A stretch of 62,562 nt of DNA from Methanobrevibacter sp. (GCF_015062985.1 NZ_SUTI01000002.1:99074-161635); one strand, 5' to 3'. Positions 16,548-25,939 are shown, counted from the first letter of the stretch. A program made the numbers and translations. Notes: generated by a model from the sequence alone, not told the origin.

Positions 16548-17438
16548 CTACTTCAAAATATCTAACAGATTAATATTCTTATCTCCAAGCTTTCCTTCAA
16601 AGTTGCCTGCAGATATTCCAACTACGCCATCAAATTCCAAAGCAGCATCAATTCCTGCCCTGATGGCTTCATTCATAGATTTTTCATCTATTGCATTTAT
16701 CACAACTTCCGGAATGTAGTTTACGCCTTCGGGAACTTTGGAAATGTCGCCCAATGATTCCTTAAGGGACGGACAATAAAAGTGATTTGTGGTCGGACCG
16801 ATTTCAGGATAGTTTGTCTCGGGCTTTGATGCAGCTGAGCAAATGTCAAACGGAGCGGTAGCCCCATGGACGTCCATGATTGCATCAATTATAGCATCAC
16901 CCGCATCGAGAACAGCATCCTGGGTTGAGCACAGATACCAGAAATTGCCTCCCATTATTCCATCATTGATTTTGAATTTCTCTTCTATCTGGAAATCTGG
17001 AACCGCAATCGGGACATTAATCATTCTTCTCCCGTATTCCTCTACAATCCATTCATATCCATCACCGCAGTGACCTACAATATCCATCATTTCAATGGAA
17101 ACATCGCTGTCCTTATCGGAATAGTCAAAAATGCGTGTGAACGGCTTTACCAGCACATCCTGCCTGAGCCTGTAGGAAAGCTCAAATGCGAATTTTTCAA
17201 CATTATCTCCGTCCATCCAGTATTGGACAATGGCGCCGAATCTGCCGTCGGGAGTTTGGGATTCATCCAGAAATCCTTCTACACCCCCTTCAACCCTGCC
17301 GATTACGGCACTTGGTGTTGAAGTTGAATCATAAGCTGCCCTCCTTACAATCTTTTCTGTCGGTCCTGTAATCAGGGCCCTAATGTACTTTCCTTCAAAA
17401 GCTTCGAAGAATGTGTCTACCACCTTTTCATAACTCAT
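16548..17438 (-). CDS. Formylmethanofuran:H4MPT formyltransferase paralogue (Ftr-like)
   Basis: A 296-residue homologue of Ftr, the enzyme that moves the formyl group from methanofuran to tetrahydromethanopterin in the second step of CO2 reduction. Matching segments are ETPDGRFG-like (SQTPDGRFGAIVQYW), GIMGGNFWYL, FYCPSLKESLGDISKVP, and the C-terminal VVGISAGNFEGKLG. It diverges from canonical Ftr in the middle. Location inside the eha operon implies a role tied to Eha, perhaps regulatory or structural. Whether it keeps formyltransferase activity is unknown. In relatives it is called Ftr2 or FtrII. Confidence 0.85.
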   Translation of the reverse strand: MSYEKVVDTFFEAFEGKYIRALITGPTEKIVRRAAYDSTSTPSAVIGRVEGGVEGFLDESQTPDGRFGAIVQYWMDGDNVEKFAFELSYRLRQDVLVKPFTRIFDYSDKDSDVSIEMMDIVGHCGDGYEWIVEEYGRRMINVPIAVPDFQIEEKFKINDGIMGGNFWYLCSTQDAVLDAGDAIIDAIMDVHGATAPFDICSAASKPETNYPEIGPTTNHFYCPSLKESLGDISKVPEGVNYIPEVVINAIDEKSMNEAIRAGIDAALEFDGVVGISAGNFEGKLGDKNINLLDILK

Positions 17439-17448
17439 TTTTATTCAC

Positions 17449-18495
17449 CTATCCTAATCCACCTATATCCTGACCGCGAATATTGTTTCTCATTTCCTTG
17501 CTTAACTTTAGGATTTCATCGAAGTTGTCTTCTGCGATAATTTGAATTATTGGATACTCTTCATTTTCAAAAACTGAGAAAAATCTATCCTTAATCTCAG
17601 ATTCAATATTGTAGTCGTCAAATAAAGATTCATAATCTTTTGAATCACTATAATCTTTAATAAATTCTAAAACTTTATTCTTATCATGATTTGCATAAAT
17701 ATTGGCTATTACTGCCGTTGCGATTGCACTTGGAGAAACGATAGCTATCTCAGCCACCTTAAGAGGATATTCATTTCCGTTGAATGATATGCTTACCCCA
17801 TCATTTTTACGCGCAAACTCCAGCGGCTCCACATCGGTTATGCTGTCTCCGATATATAACATTTCATTTGCATCAATTCCGTCCCTTCGAATGATTTCAT
17901 CGATGGCCAGCTTCTTGCCCTCTCCACCGACAACATCAACATCCCTGATTCCTTCGTAAAATCCCATTTCTGCAATTTCATTGAAGAAAATGTCATCGAA
18001 AAGTTCGTAGTCTTCAGGATTTTCCAAAATCATTCCCTTGAATTCAGTGATTTTTTCAAGTTCCTCATCATTCAAGGCAAGGTTATCTAGATTGACCTTT
18101 GTGTAAAATGTATTTTCAAACGGTACTTCCATATAATTGGATACGGCCTCAATATATTGACCATAACTGGTGCTGACAATGTATGTATTCATGGCTTCCT
18201 GCAAGTAGCTTAAAAGAAATTTGGAGTCCTTTACTGTATAGATATGTTTTCTGGAAAAATCAACCAGATCATCATTTTTAAGATTTTCAGCTACAAAAAA
18301 CGGCAATATTAACTTTAAGGTATTTCCTGCCTTGTAGTTTTCTTTCTTAACAATGTCAGCCAGATAATCATCATATAGACTAAGTATCTTAAAGAGTTCA
18401 TCCCCCTTATCGATGAAACTGGCAGACAATTCAAAAGCATTGTCATTTAAAGTCAAAGGGCCTTCACAGTCTGTGATGAAAGATTTTTCAAACAT
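17449..18495 (-). CDS. ehaR: EhaR-like HAD-superfamily protein
   Basis: A 348-residue soluble protein with HAD-type motifs. Motif I is FITDCEGPLTLND near residues 6-18, where the second Asp of DxD is replaced by Glu. The motif III lysine may be in GGEGKKLAIDEII, and motif IV is YIGDSITDVE near residue 217. It corresponds to the hydrophilic subunit encoded after ehaQ in other methanogens, usually named EhaR. Enzymatic activity is not established, and the altered motif I makes simple phosphatase activity uncertain. Start is fixed by GGTGAATC just before ATG. Confidence 0.75.
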   Translation of the reverse strand: MFEKSFITDCEGPLTLNDNAFELSASFIDKGDELFKILSLYDDYLADIVKKENYKAGNTLKLILPFFVAENLKNDDLVDFSRKHIYTVKDSKFLLSYLQEAMNTYIVSTSYGQYIEAVSNYMEVPFENTFYTKVNLDNLALNDEELEKITEFKGMILENPEDYELFDDIFFNEIAEMGFYEGIRDVDVVGGEGKKLAIDEIIRRDGIDANEMLYIGDSITDVEPLEFARKNDGVSISFNGNEYPLKVAEIAIVSPSAIATAVIANIYANHDKNKVLEFIKDYSDSKDYESLFDDYNIESEIKDRFFSVFENEEYPIIQIIAEDNFDEILKLSKEMRNNIRGQDIGGLG

Positions 18496-18498
18496 GAT

Positions 18499-19857
18499 TC
18501 ACCTGAAATTAACTATTCTGATTGCATCAAGAGGGCATATCGCCTCACATTCCCTGCAGTAAATGCATTTTTCACTGTCGAATTCTATATCGTCACCATT
18601 CAAGGTCAATGCTTCGACAGGACAGTTCTTGACACAAATCGCACATGATTGGCATTTTGTGGATGAAAGCGAGAAGTCCCCCAATCTTTGGTCATGCAGA
18701 TATGACCTTGCGTAATACAGGTCAGCATCCTTGCTGTAGAAATAATCATCATATGCGCCAATTGCATCAAACTGACATTGGCCAACACATTTTCCGCAGT
18801 AAACACAGTTATCCTCGATTCTAATCGGATTAGGTCCATTCAATTCAATTGCATCAACAGGACAGACATTAATACACTCTCCACATGCAATGCACTTGTT
18901 TTCATAGACTTCAATGTTTCTGTCCATCAGATATGAACCGAAGAGCTTGGTGAAGTTATCCAATTCAATGTTTGAATCCAGACTTATCCTCAATTCCTTC
19001 TCCATATCATCATTGACCTTGTGTTCCACGAAGTTTTCAAAGCTCAAGTCGTCGAATTCCAAAGCGGTTGCACGACCTACCTTCTGCAAGACCTTGTTTA
19101 AGCTGATCAAATCCAGGGACAGCAGTTTCATGTCGTGGTCAACGATTCCCGATACGATATCGAAGGACTTGATTTCACTGTACATCTTGTAAGCCTTCTT
19201 ACGTGATGAATATTTGATTGCTCCTGACGGACAGGAATGCATGCACTCCTCACATCTTGCGCAATATCCCGGATTAATGTAGGGAAGCTTGTTGGTTCTT
19301 GCAACGTTTATTGCACCCATTGACGGACAGACCCTGGTACAGGTCATACATCCGATACAATTATCCTGGTTAACGACGATTGCCTTACCTCCCTTAACTG
19401 TTCTAGGAAGCAATTCTCCGTATTTGATTGCATCGGTCGGGCATACCCTGAAGCAGTATCCGCAGCGCACACAGGTATCCTTATCAATTTCACTGTGAGG
19501 AATCTCCTTTCCATCTGAAACTATATGTATTGAACCGTTTTTACATGCCTGCACACATGCTCCACAGGCCTTGCATAACTTGACATTGATGTTTGGAACG
19601 TTTTCCTTTAAAGGAGGATCCATATGGACATCCAAAGAAATGGCATCATGAGGGCAAGCATTACGGCACAGCACACAACCAAAGCATGTATTTCTAATCT
19701 TTACAAATCCATCTTCATTGTCGATGTAAATCGCATCAATCGGACAGGAGCCAAGACAAGGCTTATCCTTGCAGTCCTCACATCTTGTCTGGTCAATTAC
19801 ATAATCAACATCAACATGTCTCAATGGTCTTGGTGTTTTAGTATAACTATCAATCAT
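18499..19857 (-). CDS. ehaQ: Eha hydrogenase 10[4Fe-4S] polyferredoxin
   Basis: This 452-residue polyferredoxin has ten cluster motifs. Nine are regular CxxCxxCxxxC (for example CFGCVLCRNACP, CIGCMTCTRVCP, CIYCRECEAICP) and the first is a spaced variant, CEDCKDKPCLGSCP. Ten clusters is the count reported for EhaQ, which distinguishes eha from ehb. It should transfer electrons from the Eha small subunit to ferredoxin-dependent partners. A linker of about 100 residues (near 215-310) lacks cysteine and may be a docking region. ATG at 19857 is preferred over a GTG at 19866 on the basis of a GGAGTGA site. Confidence 0.92.
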   Translation of the reverse strand: MIDSYTKTPRPLRHVDVDYVIDQTRCEDCKDKPCLGSCPIDAIYIDNEDGFVKIRNTCFGCVLCRNACPHDAISLDVHMDPPLKENVPNINVKLCKACGACVQACKNGSIHIVSDGKEIPHSEIDKDTCVRCGYCFRVCPTDAIKYGELLPRTVKGGKAIVVNQDNCIGCMTCTRVCPSMGAINVARTNKLPYINPGYCARCEECMHSCPSGAIKYSSRKKAYKMYSEIKSFDIVSGIVDHDMKLLSLDLISLNKVLQKVGRATALEFDDLSFENFVEHKVNDDMEKELRISLDSNIELDNFTKLFGSYLMDRNIEVYENKCIACGECINVCPVDAIELNGPNPIRIEDNCVYCGKCVGQCQFDAIGAYDDYFYSKDADLYYARSYLHDQRLGDFSLSSTKCQSCAICVKNCPVEALTLNGDDIEFDSEKCIYCRECEAICPLDAIRIVNFR

Positions 19858-19862
19858 AACAC

Positions 19863-20888
19863 TCACTCCACAATATTCTCGTTTAAGTTAGATGCCTTTA
19901 CAGTGACATGAATGTTTTCACCGTCATCCAGTGAAAACTTGGAAATGAAATATTTGATAACTGAAAACGGACATGTCTGGTAGCAAATGCTGCAGCACAA
20001 ACATCTATCTTTATCTCTTACAATTGTATTTTCTTTTTCATCGAATGAAATGCATCCTGTAGGGCAATCCTTAATGCACAGTTGACATTTTTCACATCTG
20101 TCCTTGTCCCAATCGATGATTCTGATTTTAAGCCTGTTTACTGCATTAGTAATAATTTCCAGGGCAACTTCCTCATCAGGAATAATCTTTAATGCATCGT
20201 CCCATATGTCGGAAAGGGGAACATCATATTGCAGGAGGTCGTTCTTTTCTAAAGACCTCAAATCCTCTTCCTTATCATTGATATAGTCCTCCAGGTAATT
20301 TACGCATAAAAGGATCAGTTCCTTTTGGTCCTGAAGATTATCCACGAAGACTCCTTTCATTGCACCATTGACCGGACATATGTCAAGGCAGTCACCGCAG
20401 GAAATGCAGTTGAGCTGGTCAACGACCAGCCTGCCGTCCACCAGATGAATCGCATCGACAGGGCACTGCTTCATGCATTTCTTACATTTGATGCATAAAT
20501 AATCGTCAACGATGTACTGTCTTTTTGATGGAATAAGATTGAATTCAGGTTTAATCAAATGATTCAAACCGCATTCCAAAGTTTTAGGCTCTGTTGGACA
20601 AACCTCTGCACAAAAGCCGCATCGGATACATGCGCCTGGAGTGATTACCGGATAGGTCAAACCTTCACCGGTTTCATCGTCCTTTTCCCTTATAATCTTG
20701 ATTGCATTCGGGGATGGGCATGAAACAGTACAGGCTCCGCAGCCGATACAATATTCCTTGTTAACTTTTGGGAAATCCCTGAATCTTTCGGGTTTTTCAA
20801 CAATTTCAGGGTCTGTTTTTGCATCTGCAAATGCATCAGCCCATGCCTTTCTCGCAAAATCATAAATATACCACATCAGAGATGACAT
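19863..20888 (-). CDS. ehaP: Eha hydrogenase 6[4Fe-4S] polyferredoxin
   Basis: A 341-residue polyferredoxin with six complete motifs: CIGCGACTVSCP, CIRCGFCAEVCP, CIKCKKCMKQCP, CISCGDCLDICP, CEKCQLCIKDCP and CLCCSICYQTCP. Six clusters match EhaP. A region of about 85 residues without cysteine separates motifs four and five. It follows ehaO directly, with GGTGAAATAG ending at its ATG. It sits on the cytoplasmic side and should relay electrons from the NiFe site toward ferredoxin. Confidence 0.92.
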   Translation of the reverse strand: MSSLMWYIYDFARKAWADAFADAKTDPEIVEKPERFRDFPKVNKEYCIGCGACTVSCPSPNAIKIIREKDDETGEGLTYPVITPGACIRCGFCAEVCPTEPKTLECGLNHLIKPEFNLIPSKRQYIVDDYLCIKCKKCMKQCPVDAIHLVDGRLVVDQLNCISCGDCLDICPVNGAMKGVFVDNLQDQKELILLCVNYLEDYINDKEEDLRSLEKNDLLQYDVPLSDIWDDALKIIPDEEVALEIITNAVNRLKIRIIDWDKDRCEKCQLCIKDCPTGCISFDEKENTIVRDKDRCLCCSICYQTCPFSVIKYFISKFSLDDGENIHVTVKASNLNENIVE

Positions 20889-22013
20889 CTATTTCACCTC
20901 ATGAATGTTTTTGTATTCTGTTTTTCCATGTTCGTCGGTTATGGCCACCCTTTCGGCGCAGGCAACACAAGGGTCGCATGATGCGTAGGTTGAAACGGCG
21001 TCCGCAACTGTCGGAACATCACGAATCATATACTTTGCACAGGAATCCATATTGGAAATGCTCGGAGTCCTGATGGAAATGTGCTTGATTAAACTTCCGT
21101 TGGTTTCAATCATATAGGTAACTTCACCACGGGGAGCTTCATTTCTACGCATTGCATATCCAGATTTCAGGTCAACGGGAGTACGTATTTCACCTTCAGG
21201 TATGTTTTCAATGGCCTGTCTGACTAGGCTGATTGATTCTGGAATTTCATCAAATCTTGTTAATGTCCTTGCGTAATTGTCTCCTTCTTTTCTTCTGATT
21301 ACCTTAAAGTCAAAATGATCGTCATAAGTATAATGGCCAACCCTATAATCCTCTTTAACATCAGAAGCCCTTCCTATAGGACCGACGGCACGGCCTTTTA
21401 TGGCCTCTTTCTTGGTCATTACACCTATGCCCTTACATCTCAATGCCAATGCAGGACCTTCTGCAAACAGTGCGCGGGTTGTTTCAAAGCCTTCTTCGAT
21501 TTTCTTGAGGTTTTCAAGTATCGGTTCAAAGTGGCGCTCATCGGCATCCATTTTTACACCACCAACGACATTCCAGCCCATATTAACCCTATTTCCTGTC
21601 AACAATTCGATGGAATCCATTGCATATTCCCTCAATTCCAGAACATGCATGAACAATGTCTCATGGTCCATTGATTTGAAGAATGTTGAATTCGCCAGGA
21701 AATGGCTTTGGATTCTGTCAAGCTCATTTGTAATGACCCTTAGGAATTGGGCTCTCAGCGGAACGTCTACATCGGAAATCTGTTCCATGGTTTCTGCGAA
21801 AGTCTGTGTGTGCTCATATGAACATATGCCGCAAACCCTTTCAGAAAGATATATTCCTTTCTGCCAGGTCTGTCCTTCGATTATCTTTTCTATACCTCTG
21901 TGAACATAACCATATTCAATCTCTGCCTTAACAACACGTTCGCCTTCAGTTTGAAGCTTGAGCCTTATCGGTTCCTTCAAGGCAGGATGAATCGGACCAA
22001 TAGGTACTATCAT
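20889..22013 (-). CDS. ehaO: Eha hydrogenase large subunit (NuoD/HycE-like)
   Basis: This 374-residue catalytic subunit binds the NiFe centre of the energy-converting hydrogenase. The N-terminal ligand motif is RVCGIC in ERVCGICSYEHTQTF (near residue 60-74), and the C-terminal motif is CDPCVAC near 346-352. As in other group 4 enzymes, it is related to the 49-kDa subunit of complex I. About 22 residues follow the last cysteine, so any C-terminal processing should be checked. Its ATG overlaps the end of ehaN. Confidence 0.95.
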   Translation of the reverse strand: MIVPIGPIHPALKEPIRLKLQTEGERVVKAEIEYGYVHRGIEKIIEGQTWQKGIYLSERVCGICSYEHTQTFAETMEQISDVDVPLRAQFLRVITNELDRIQSHFLANSTFFKSMDHETLFMHVLELREYAMDSIELLTGNRVNMGWNVVGGVKMDADERHFEPILENLKKIEEGFETTRALFAEGPALALRCKGIGVMTKKEAIKGRAVGPIGRASDVKEDYRVGHYTYDDHFDFKVIRRKEGDNYARTLTRFDEIPESISLVRQAIENIPEGEIRTPVDLKSGYAMRRNEAPRGEVTYMIETNGSLIKHISIRTPSISNMDSCAKYMIRDVPTVADAVSTYASCDPCVACAERVAITDEHGKTEYKNIHEVK

Positions 22014-22459
22014 TTCTCTTCCCTCCCACGATCTGCAATAGCTTGTGGACCCACAGCCAGAATAGCTTCTAAAATCTCGCTAGGTCTGGGTGGACATCCC
22101 GGAATGGCCGCATCAACTGGAATAAAATCGGAAGCGGGCGCATGGACATGGCCACCTTCCTGATTGAATACATCTCCAGATTGAGGGCAGTTTCCAACAG
22201 CTACGACAATTTTTGGTTCAGGAGCCTTATCATAAACTCTCTTTAAATTATCAACCCATTGCTCTGTAACTGCTCCAGTCAACAACAGGACATCAGCTTC
22301 ACGAGGATTGTTCTGAACATAAATTCCGTACTGCTCCAAATCGTATCTCGGAGACAATAATGCGACAACTTCAACATCGCATCCGTTGCATCCTCCACAA
22401 TTTACAATGCAGACATGAATTGAGCTCTTCCTCACAGCGTCCTTTATAGCATCTAACAT
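22010..22459 (-). CDS. ehaN: Eha hydrogenase small subunit (NuoB-like)
   Basis: A 149-residue small subunit homologous to NuoB. Cluster ligands are in CGGCNGCDVEV near residue 21, GNCPQSGD near 93, and GCPPRPSEI near 124. This forms one proximal [4Fe-4S] cluster that receives electrons from the NiFe site. A 35-base gap before it is unusually long for this operon and is AT-rich (TTATTATATTATAAAAG), so an internal promoter is possible. GAGGGAG is a strong ribosome binding site. Confidence 0.95.
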   Translation of the reverse strand: MLDAIKDAVRKSSIHVCIVNCGGCNGCDVEVVALLSPRYDLEQYGIYVQNNPREADVLLLTGAVTEQWVDNLKRVYDKAPEPKIVVAVGNCPQSGDVFNQEGGHVHAPASDFIPVDAAIPGCPPRPSEILEAILAVGPQAIADRGREEK

Positions 22460-22494
22460 TGTACTCCCTCTTTTCTTTTATAATATAATAAACA

Positions 22495-22887
22495 TTAATA
22501 TTTAGCTTCTTTCTTTAACAATTCATATAACTCTAGTTTGCCCTCTTTGAGCACTTCATCATAGCTTCTGCCGTTTTTAACTTCCTGCACTAACTTCATC
22601 TTTAATTTTTTGCCTTCTTCGGCGGGGATTATCTCCAAAGTGCCTATGAACCAGCACAACCTCAAATCTGCGTTGAACTTTTGATATAAGCAGATGTCCC
22701 TTGCTGATTCAAAGGTGCCGTGCAGCGCTTCAAGTGTGCCCAAATCAAATAAAGAGAAGAACAGATCTTCCACTTCATCAACAGTGCAATCGAAATCCTT
22801 GGAAAGCGGAACAATAATGTCTCTTTGCCAAGCATAACTTTTTATTATTCTTTTTTGCATTAAATTTAATTTTGCATCATCATCCAT
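22495..22887 (-). CDS. ehaM: Eha hydrogenase subunit M (DUF1959-type)
   Basis: A 130-residue soluble, all-helical protein that matches EhaM by position and by its DUF1959-like sequence (KSYAWQRDIIVPLSKDFDCTVDEVEDLFF). Its role in the complex is unknown. The ATG at 22887 is chosen because a GTGATT site lies just upstream and overlaps the end of ehaL. An alternative GTG start at 22896 would add three residues. Confidence 0.85.
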   Translation of the reverse strand: MDDDAKLNLMQKRIIKSYAWQRDIIVPLSKDFDCTVDEVEDLFFSLFDLGTLEALHGTFESARDICLYQKFNADLRLCWFIGTLEIIPAEEGKKLKMKLVQEVKNGRSYDEVLKEGKLELYELLKKEAKY

Positions 22888-22892
22888 TCCAA

Positions 22893-23198
22893 TCACATCA
22901 TACTGCCCTGTTTAATAAAAAATATAATAATTGCAACTATCAAACCTACTGCGGTTTCCTTTCTACCGTATCCAGGCCTTCCTCCCATTATAAACCCTGC
23001 CAGGAGAAATCCGATTGCGGATAAAATTACGTTGCCTGAATCAATTGCCAGACACCATCCTATGATTGATATTACCGCTGCAGGTATGTTGAACTCGGGT
23101 GCTGCAACATAAGGTTCGCCGTGCAATTTATAACTGTAAAGCAAACCGAGAATGGATCCGACAGCGAATACCAGTAAATAAATCATATACTCTATCAT
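22893..23198 (-). CDS. ehaL: Eha hydrogenase membrane subunit L
   Basis: A 101-residue membrane protein with three to four helices. The loop RPGYGRKETAVGLIVAI near residue 73 is the most distinctive part. It is assigned as EhaL by position between ehaK and ehaM. It is one of the nonconserved membrane subunits of Eha and has no complex I counterpart that I can identify. GTAGGAGATATT precedes the ATG. Confidence 0.8.
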   Translation of the reverse strand: MIEYMIYLLVFAVGSILGLLYSYKLHGEPYVAAPEFNIPAAVISIIGWCLAIDSGNVILSAIGFLLAGFIMGGRPGYGRKETAVGLIVAIIIFFIKQGSMM

Positions 23199-23206
23199 AA
23201 TATCTC

Positions 23207-23461
23207 CTACATTGGTTTATAAAGCAATATAAATGAACAAATAATTGCCAATAATGTTATAACAAAACATATTTTCTCTATAACTTCAATCTTATGTGAA
23301 AAATTACCTTTAGCAAAATATGTGAATATTGCCAACACAATTCCGATAATGATTATCGGAACGACAATTGCTGAGTGGAAAGCCGCAGCCAATAATGCGA
23401 CAACAATTATGCCGACTGCAACCAATGAAGTCAAATATACGATTACGTTATCACTATTCAT
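23207..23461 (-). CDS. ehaK: Eha hydrogenase membrane subunit K
   Basis: An 84-residue protein with three helices. The start at 23461 (MNSDNVIVYLTSLV) is supported by GGAGTGGT just upstream, which lies inside the ehaJ 3' end, giving a short overlap. Assigned by operon position. Function within Eha is unknown. Confidence 0.8.
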   Translation of the reverse strand: MNSDNVIVYLTSLVAVGIIVVALLAAAFHSAIVVPIIIIGIVLAIFTYFAKGNFSHKIEVIEKICFVITLLAIICSFILLYKPM

Positions 23462-24330
23462 GCTACCACTCCTGTAAATATCATTATTACTGTTCCAAAG
23501 AAGCATATCGCCCCTATGGTAATTTGAGTCATGACTGAATGATTTGGACTTAAAATCGGTGTTGTAGCATTAATGAATCCTGTGATGAATGTGATTACAA
23601 TCATTCCTATCAGATATCCTACAGCATCCAACGGACCGAAGAATATTGTAAGGAATACCCACAACAGCACATACCATGCAATTGATTCTGAAAACAGCAT
23701 GAATCCTCTTAAAAATCCGAAATGCTCTGTTTCGAATCCTGAAACCAATGCCTTATCCTTTGTTATTGCAAAAGGAGAATACGGGGATTTTGTAATAATC
23801 AGCATGAAGAACATCAAAGCCGCAAGCGGAATTGAAAATGCCAGTGGCCCATGAACTGACTGGAAAGCAATGATTTTGTCAATGTTCATTGAACCTGTCA
23901 CCAGATAGACAAATACAATTGCAGCAAACAACGGAAGTTCGGTTGCCGCAGACAATACCGCCCTTACACAGCTCAGTTTACCATATGGTGAACCTGAACT
24001 TGACCCTGCATTATGTTCAACAATCTTGTAGACTGCATAAACGCCGAACAAGATAAGTAATGAATCATGAGCTACAGGACCTGCAATAACACCTACAACC
24101 CAAATCAGCGCCAATATAAATACGATACCTATATAAAACACTTTTGAAACTGTTTTTGGAATTGCAGTCTCTTTGAAGAAGAATTTCAGGGAGTGCAACA
24201 AGTGCTGGACAATAGGAGGTCCCGGACGTTTCTGAACACGTGCCATGACTTTTCTGTGCAGACCAAGAAGCAGGCTTCCCGCCAGAAATGCAATAATTAC
24301 TTGAATTAAAATATTTGCCATTAAATTCAT
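23458..24330 (-). CDS. ehaJ: Eha hydrogenase subunit J (NuoH-like)
   Basis: A 290-residue membrane subunit homologous to complex I NuoH, the helical connector between the hydrogenase arm and the ion pump. The conserved cytoplasmic loop RVQKRPGPPIVQHLLHSLKFFFKE occurs near residue 32, and EHFGFLRGFMLFSESIAWY with charged residues near 203. Eight helices are apparent. It should couple hydrogen-ferredoxin electron flow to sodium or proton movement together with EhaH. Confidence 0.92.
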   Translation of the reverse strand: MNLMANILIQVIIAFLAGSLLLGLHRKVMARVQKRPGPPIVQHLLHSLKFFFKETAIPKTVSKVFYIGIVFILALIWVVGVIAGPVAHDSLLILFGVYAVYKIVEHNAGSSSGSPYGKLSCVRAVLSAATELPLFAAIVFVYLVTGSMNIDKIIAFQSVHGPLAFSIPLAALMFFMLIITKSPYSPFAITKDKALVSGFETEHFGFLRGFMLFSESIAWYVLLWVFLTIFFGPLDAVGYLIGMIVITFITGFINATTPILSPNHSVMTQITIGAICFFGTVIMIFTGVVA

Positions 24331-24339
24331 AATACCACT

Positions 24340-24555
24340 CTAATATCCAGTAAACGGTTCTTTCACCCTTTCTTCCGCATCTTCAGGTCTTGGCTTGGCC
24401 ATTGTTAACAATCCTAAAGACAAAATCCATAATGGTATACCGAAGATAGCTACAGCATAAACTATCCATGCCTCAAAGTCTATGACCAAACAGGCAAGAA
24501 TGGCTACTGTTGACAATACCAATAATACTATATATAAGCTTTTTTGACTATCCAT
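24340..24555 (-). CDS. ehaI: Eha hydrogenase membrane subunit I
   Basis: A 71-residue protein with two helices, a short charged tail (KPRPEDAEERVKEP) and start MDSQKSLYIV. GTGGTAGT lies before the ATG at 24555. It starts just downstream of the ehaH stop. Assigned by operon position; no enzymatic motif. Confidence 0.8.
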   Translation of the reverse strand: MDSQKSLYIVLLVLSTVAILACLVIDFEAWIVYAVAIFGIPLWILSLGLLTMAKPRPEDAEERVKEPFTGY

Positions 24556-24562
24556 ACTACCA

Positions 24563-25234
24563 CTACCACAATACCAATAATAAAATTTCAACAGCTCTTA
24601 CAATAATAAACAAGGAACTCAAGTGAATGATAACAATGAACGGGGACCCCGCGGTTCTGAACATTTCCGCCTTGCTTGCGAAAAACGGCGCGACTCCGCT
24701 TTCACCCAAAATTCCAATCAACATCAACGCAGCACCGAATACGACCATCGGACTTGCAGGCATTTGGGACAATACTGCAAGTGACAATGTTCCTGTCGCT
24801 GCAAGAATGATGGCTGCACCGCCAAAGAGAGGCAAACTGCACATCATGGCTATCAAACCGTAGTTGAATGCAGAGTTAAGAACGCTGGTCTGTTTTACGG
24901 CTGACACTATACCGATATTCAAAATACCAACCAATGCCATGAATAATGTGAAGTTGAACAAATCTCCTGTAATCATAGCACCTGCAGATGCAATTCCGCA
25001 CAGCACTGCCAAAAATCTTCTTTGTTTGAATTCCTTAGGACCGACCTTGACTTCAGTATTATTCAAATAATACATTGTACCTTCTATCTGGGTTTCAGGC
25101 TTGCTCAATCCTATCATTACAGTAAAGCCCAGTAAAACCGCAAAAAGGAACAGGTTAAATGGAGTAAGGTAAAGTACAATATCTCCCAATGGAATTATTC
25201 CAAGCAAATTTCCTCCAAGTGTAACAAAATCCAT
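24563..25234 (-). CDS. ehaH: Eha hydrogenase subunit H (NuoL/M/N-like antiporter subunit)
   Basis: A 223-residue membrane subunit related to the ion-translocating NuoL/M/N subunits but shorter than the usual 450-600 residues. GDLFNFTLFMALVGI near residue 95 corresponds to the conserved GDLFNLFVFFE-type helix of this family, and ESGVAPFFASKAEMFRTAGS near 178-198 carries the conserved lysine region. It probably forms the ion channel. GGTGATGAGC fixes the ATG at 25234. Confidence 0.88.
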   Translation of the reverse strand: MDFVTLGGNLLGIIPLGDIVLYLTPFNLFLFAVLLGFTVMIGLSKPETQIEGTMYYLNNTEVKVGPKEFKQRRFLAVLCGIASAGAMITGDLFNFTLFMALVGILNIGIVSAVKQTSVLNSAFNYGLIAMMCSLPLFGGAAIILAATGTLSLAVLSQMPASPMVVFGAALMLIGILGESGVAPFFASKAEMFRTAGSPFIVIIHLSSLFIIVRAVEILLLVLW

Positions 25235-25243
25235 GCTCATCAC

Positions 25244-25939
25244 CTACTCCCGGTCAATGTCCTCTTTCATAAGCAGCCCCATAAGTCCTACTTTGGTAGC
25301 TACTTTTAATAATAATCCACATGCAACTAAGAATAAACTGAACAACCAGTATTGGGGTGTTACGAAGAACAGCAGGAAACCGATTATCCATAAACACCAT
25401 GAAATTCCGGAAACTCCTGCGATACCATCCAACACAAGCACCGGAAGACCTTTTGCCTTTTTGGACAATGCATAAAATACAATTCCTCCACCGGCTACTG
25501 CCCCTCCGGTAAATCCTGTAAGGAAAATACCGTAACCGATTAAAACCAATGCGATAAAGTTAGGAGCGGTATTCATGATCTCCATGTTCAAAGCGAACGG
25601 CTGAGGGAACAGTGAAGATGACTTGGACAGGTTCCTTCTAGGGTCATTCTCTATTATTCTCATTTCTCTTGTAATCAAAATTTCAGATATGGCCAAAGTT
25701 TCTGCAAGCTCCACCACAAGACCCGGCAAAATCAATGCTTCCGCCAAGTCGGTTCCTACAGCGGATACCACAAAAATCATTGCAAGACCAACCAGGTCTG
25801 TCAGGATAAGAATATGAAGTTCTTCCCTCTTGAGTGCAATAGCCATTGTTCCTATAAATCCAACTATCAGACCGGCGTAAATCGCAGGCAGATACATGCT
25901 TATGAATGCACTTGGAACACTAAGCGGTATATACACCAT
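25244..25939 (-). CDS. ehaG: Eha hydrogenase membrane subunit G
   Basis: A 231-residue membrane protein with about six helices and a central hydrophilic loop (MRIIENDPRRNLSKSS near residue 94). LVVELAETLAISEILITREM resembles MnhC/MrpC-adjacent antiporter subunits. Assigned as EhaG by order. Its ATG overlaps the ehaF stop (TGATG arrangement), so translation is coupled. Confidence 0.82.
   Translation of the reverse strand: MVYIPLSVPSAFISMYLPAIYAGLIVGFIGTMAIALKREELHILILTDLVGLAMIFVVSAVGTDLAEALILPGLVVELAETLAISEILITREMRIIENDPRRNLSKSSSLFPQPFALNMEIMNTAPNFIALVLIGYGIFLTGFTGGAVAGGGIVFYALSKKAKGLPVLVLDGIAGVSGISWCLWIIGFLLFFVTPQYWLFSLFLVACGLLLKVATKVGLMGLLMKEDIDRE

Noticed and set aside
22460..22494. TATA-like sequence before ehaN as an internal operon promoter
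   Set aside because: The gap is short and AT-rich, so TATA-like matches are expected by chance. Kept only as a remark in the ehaN entry.
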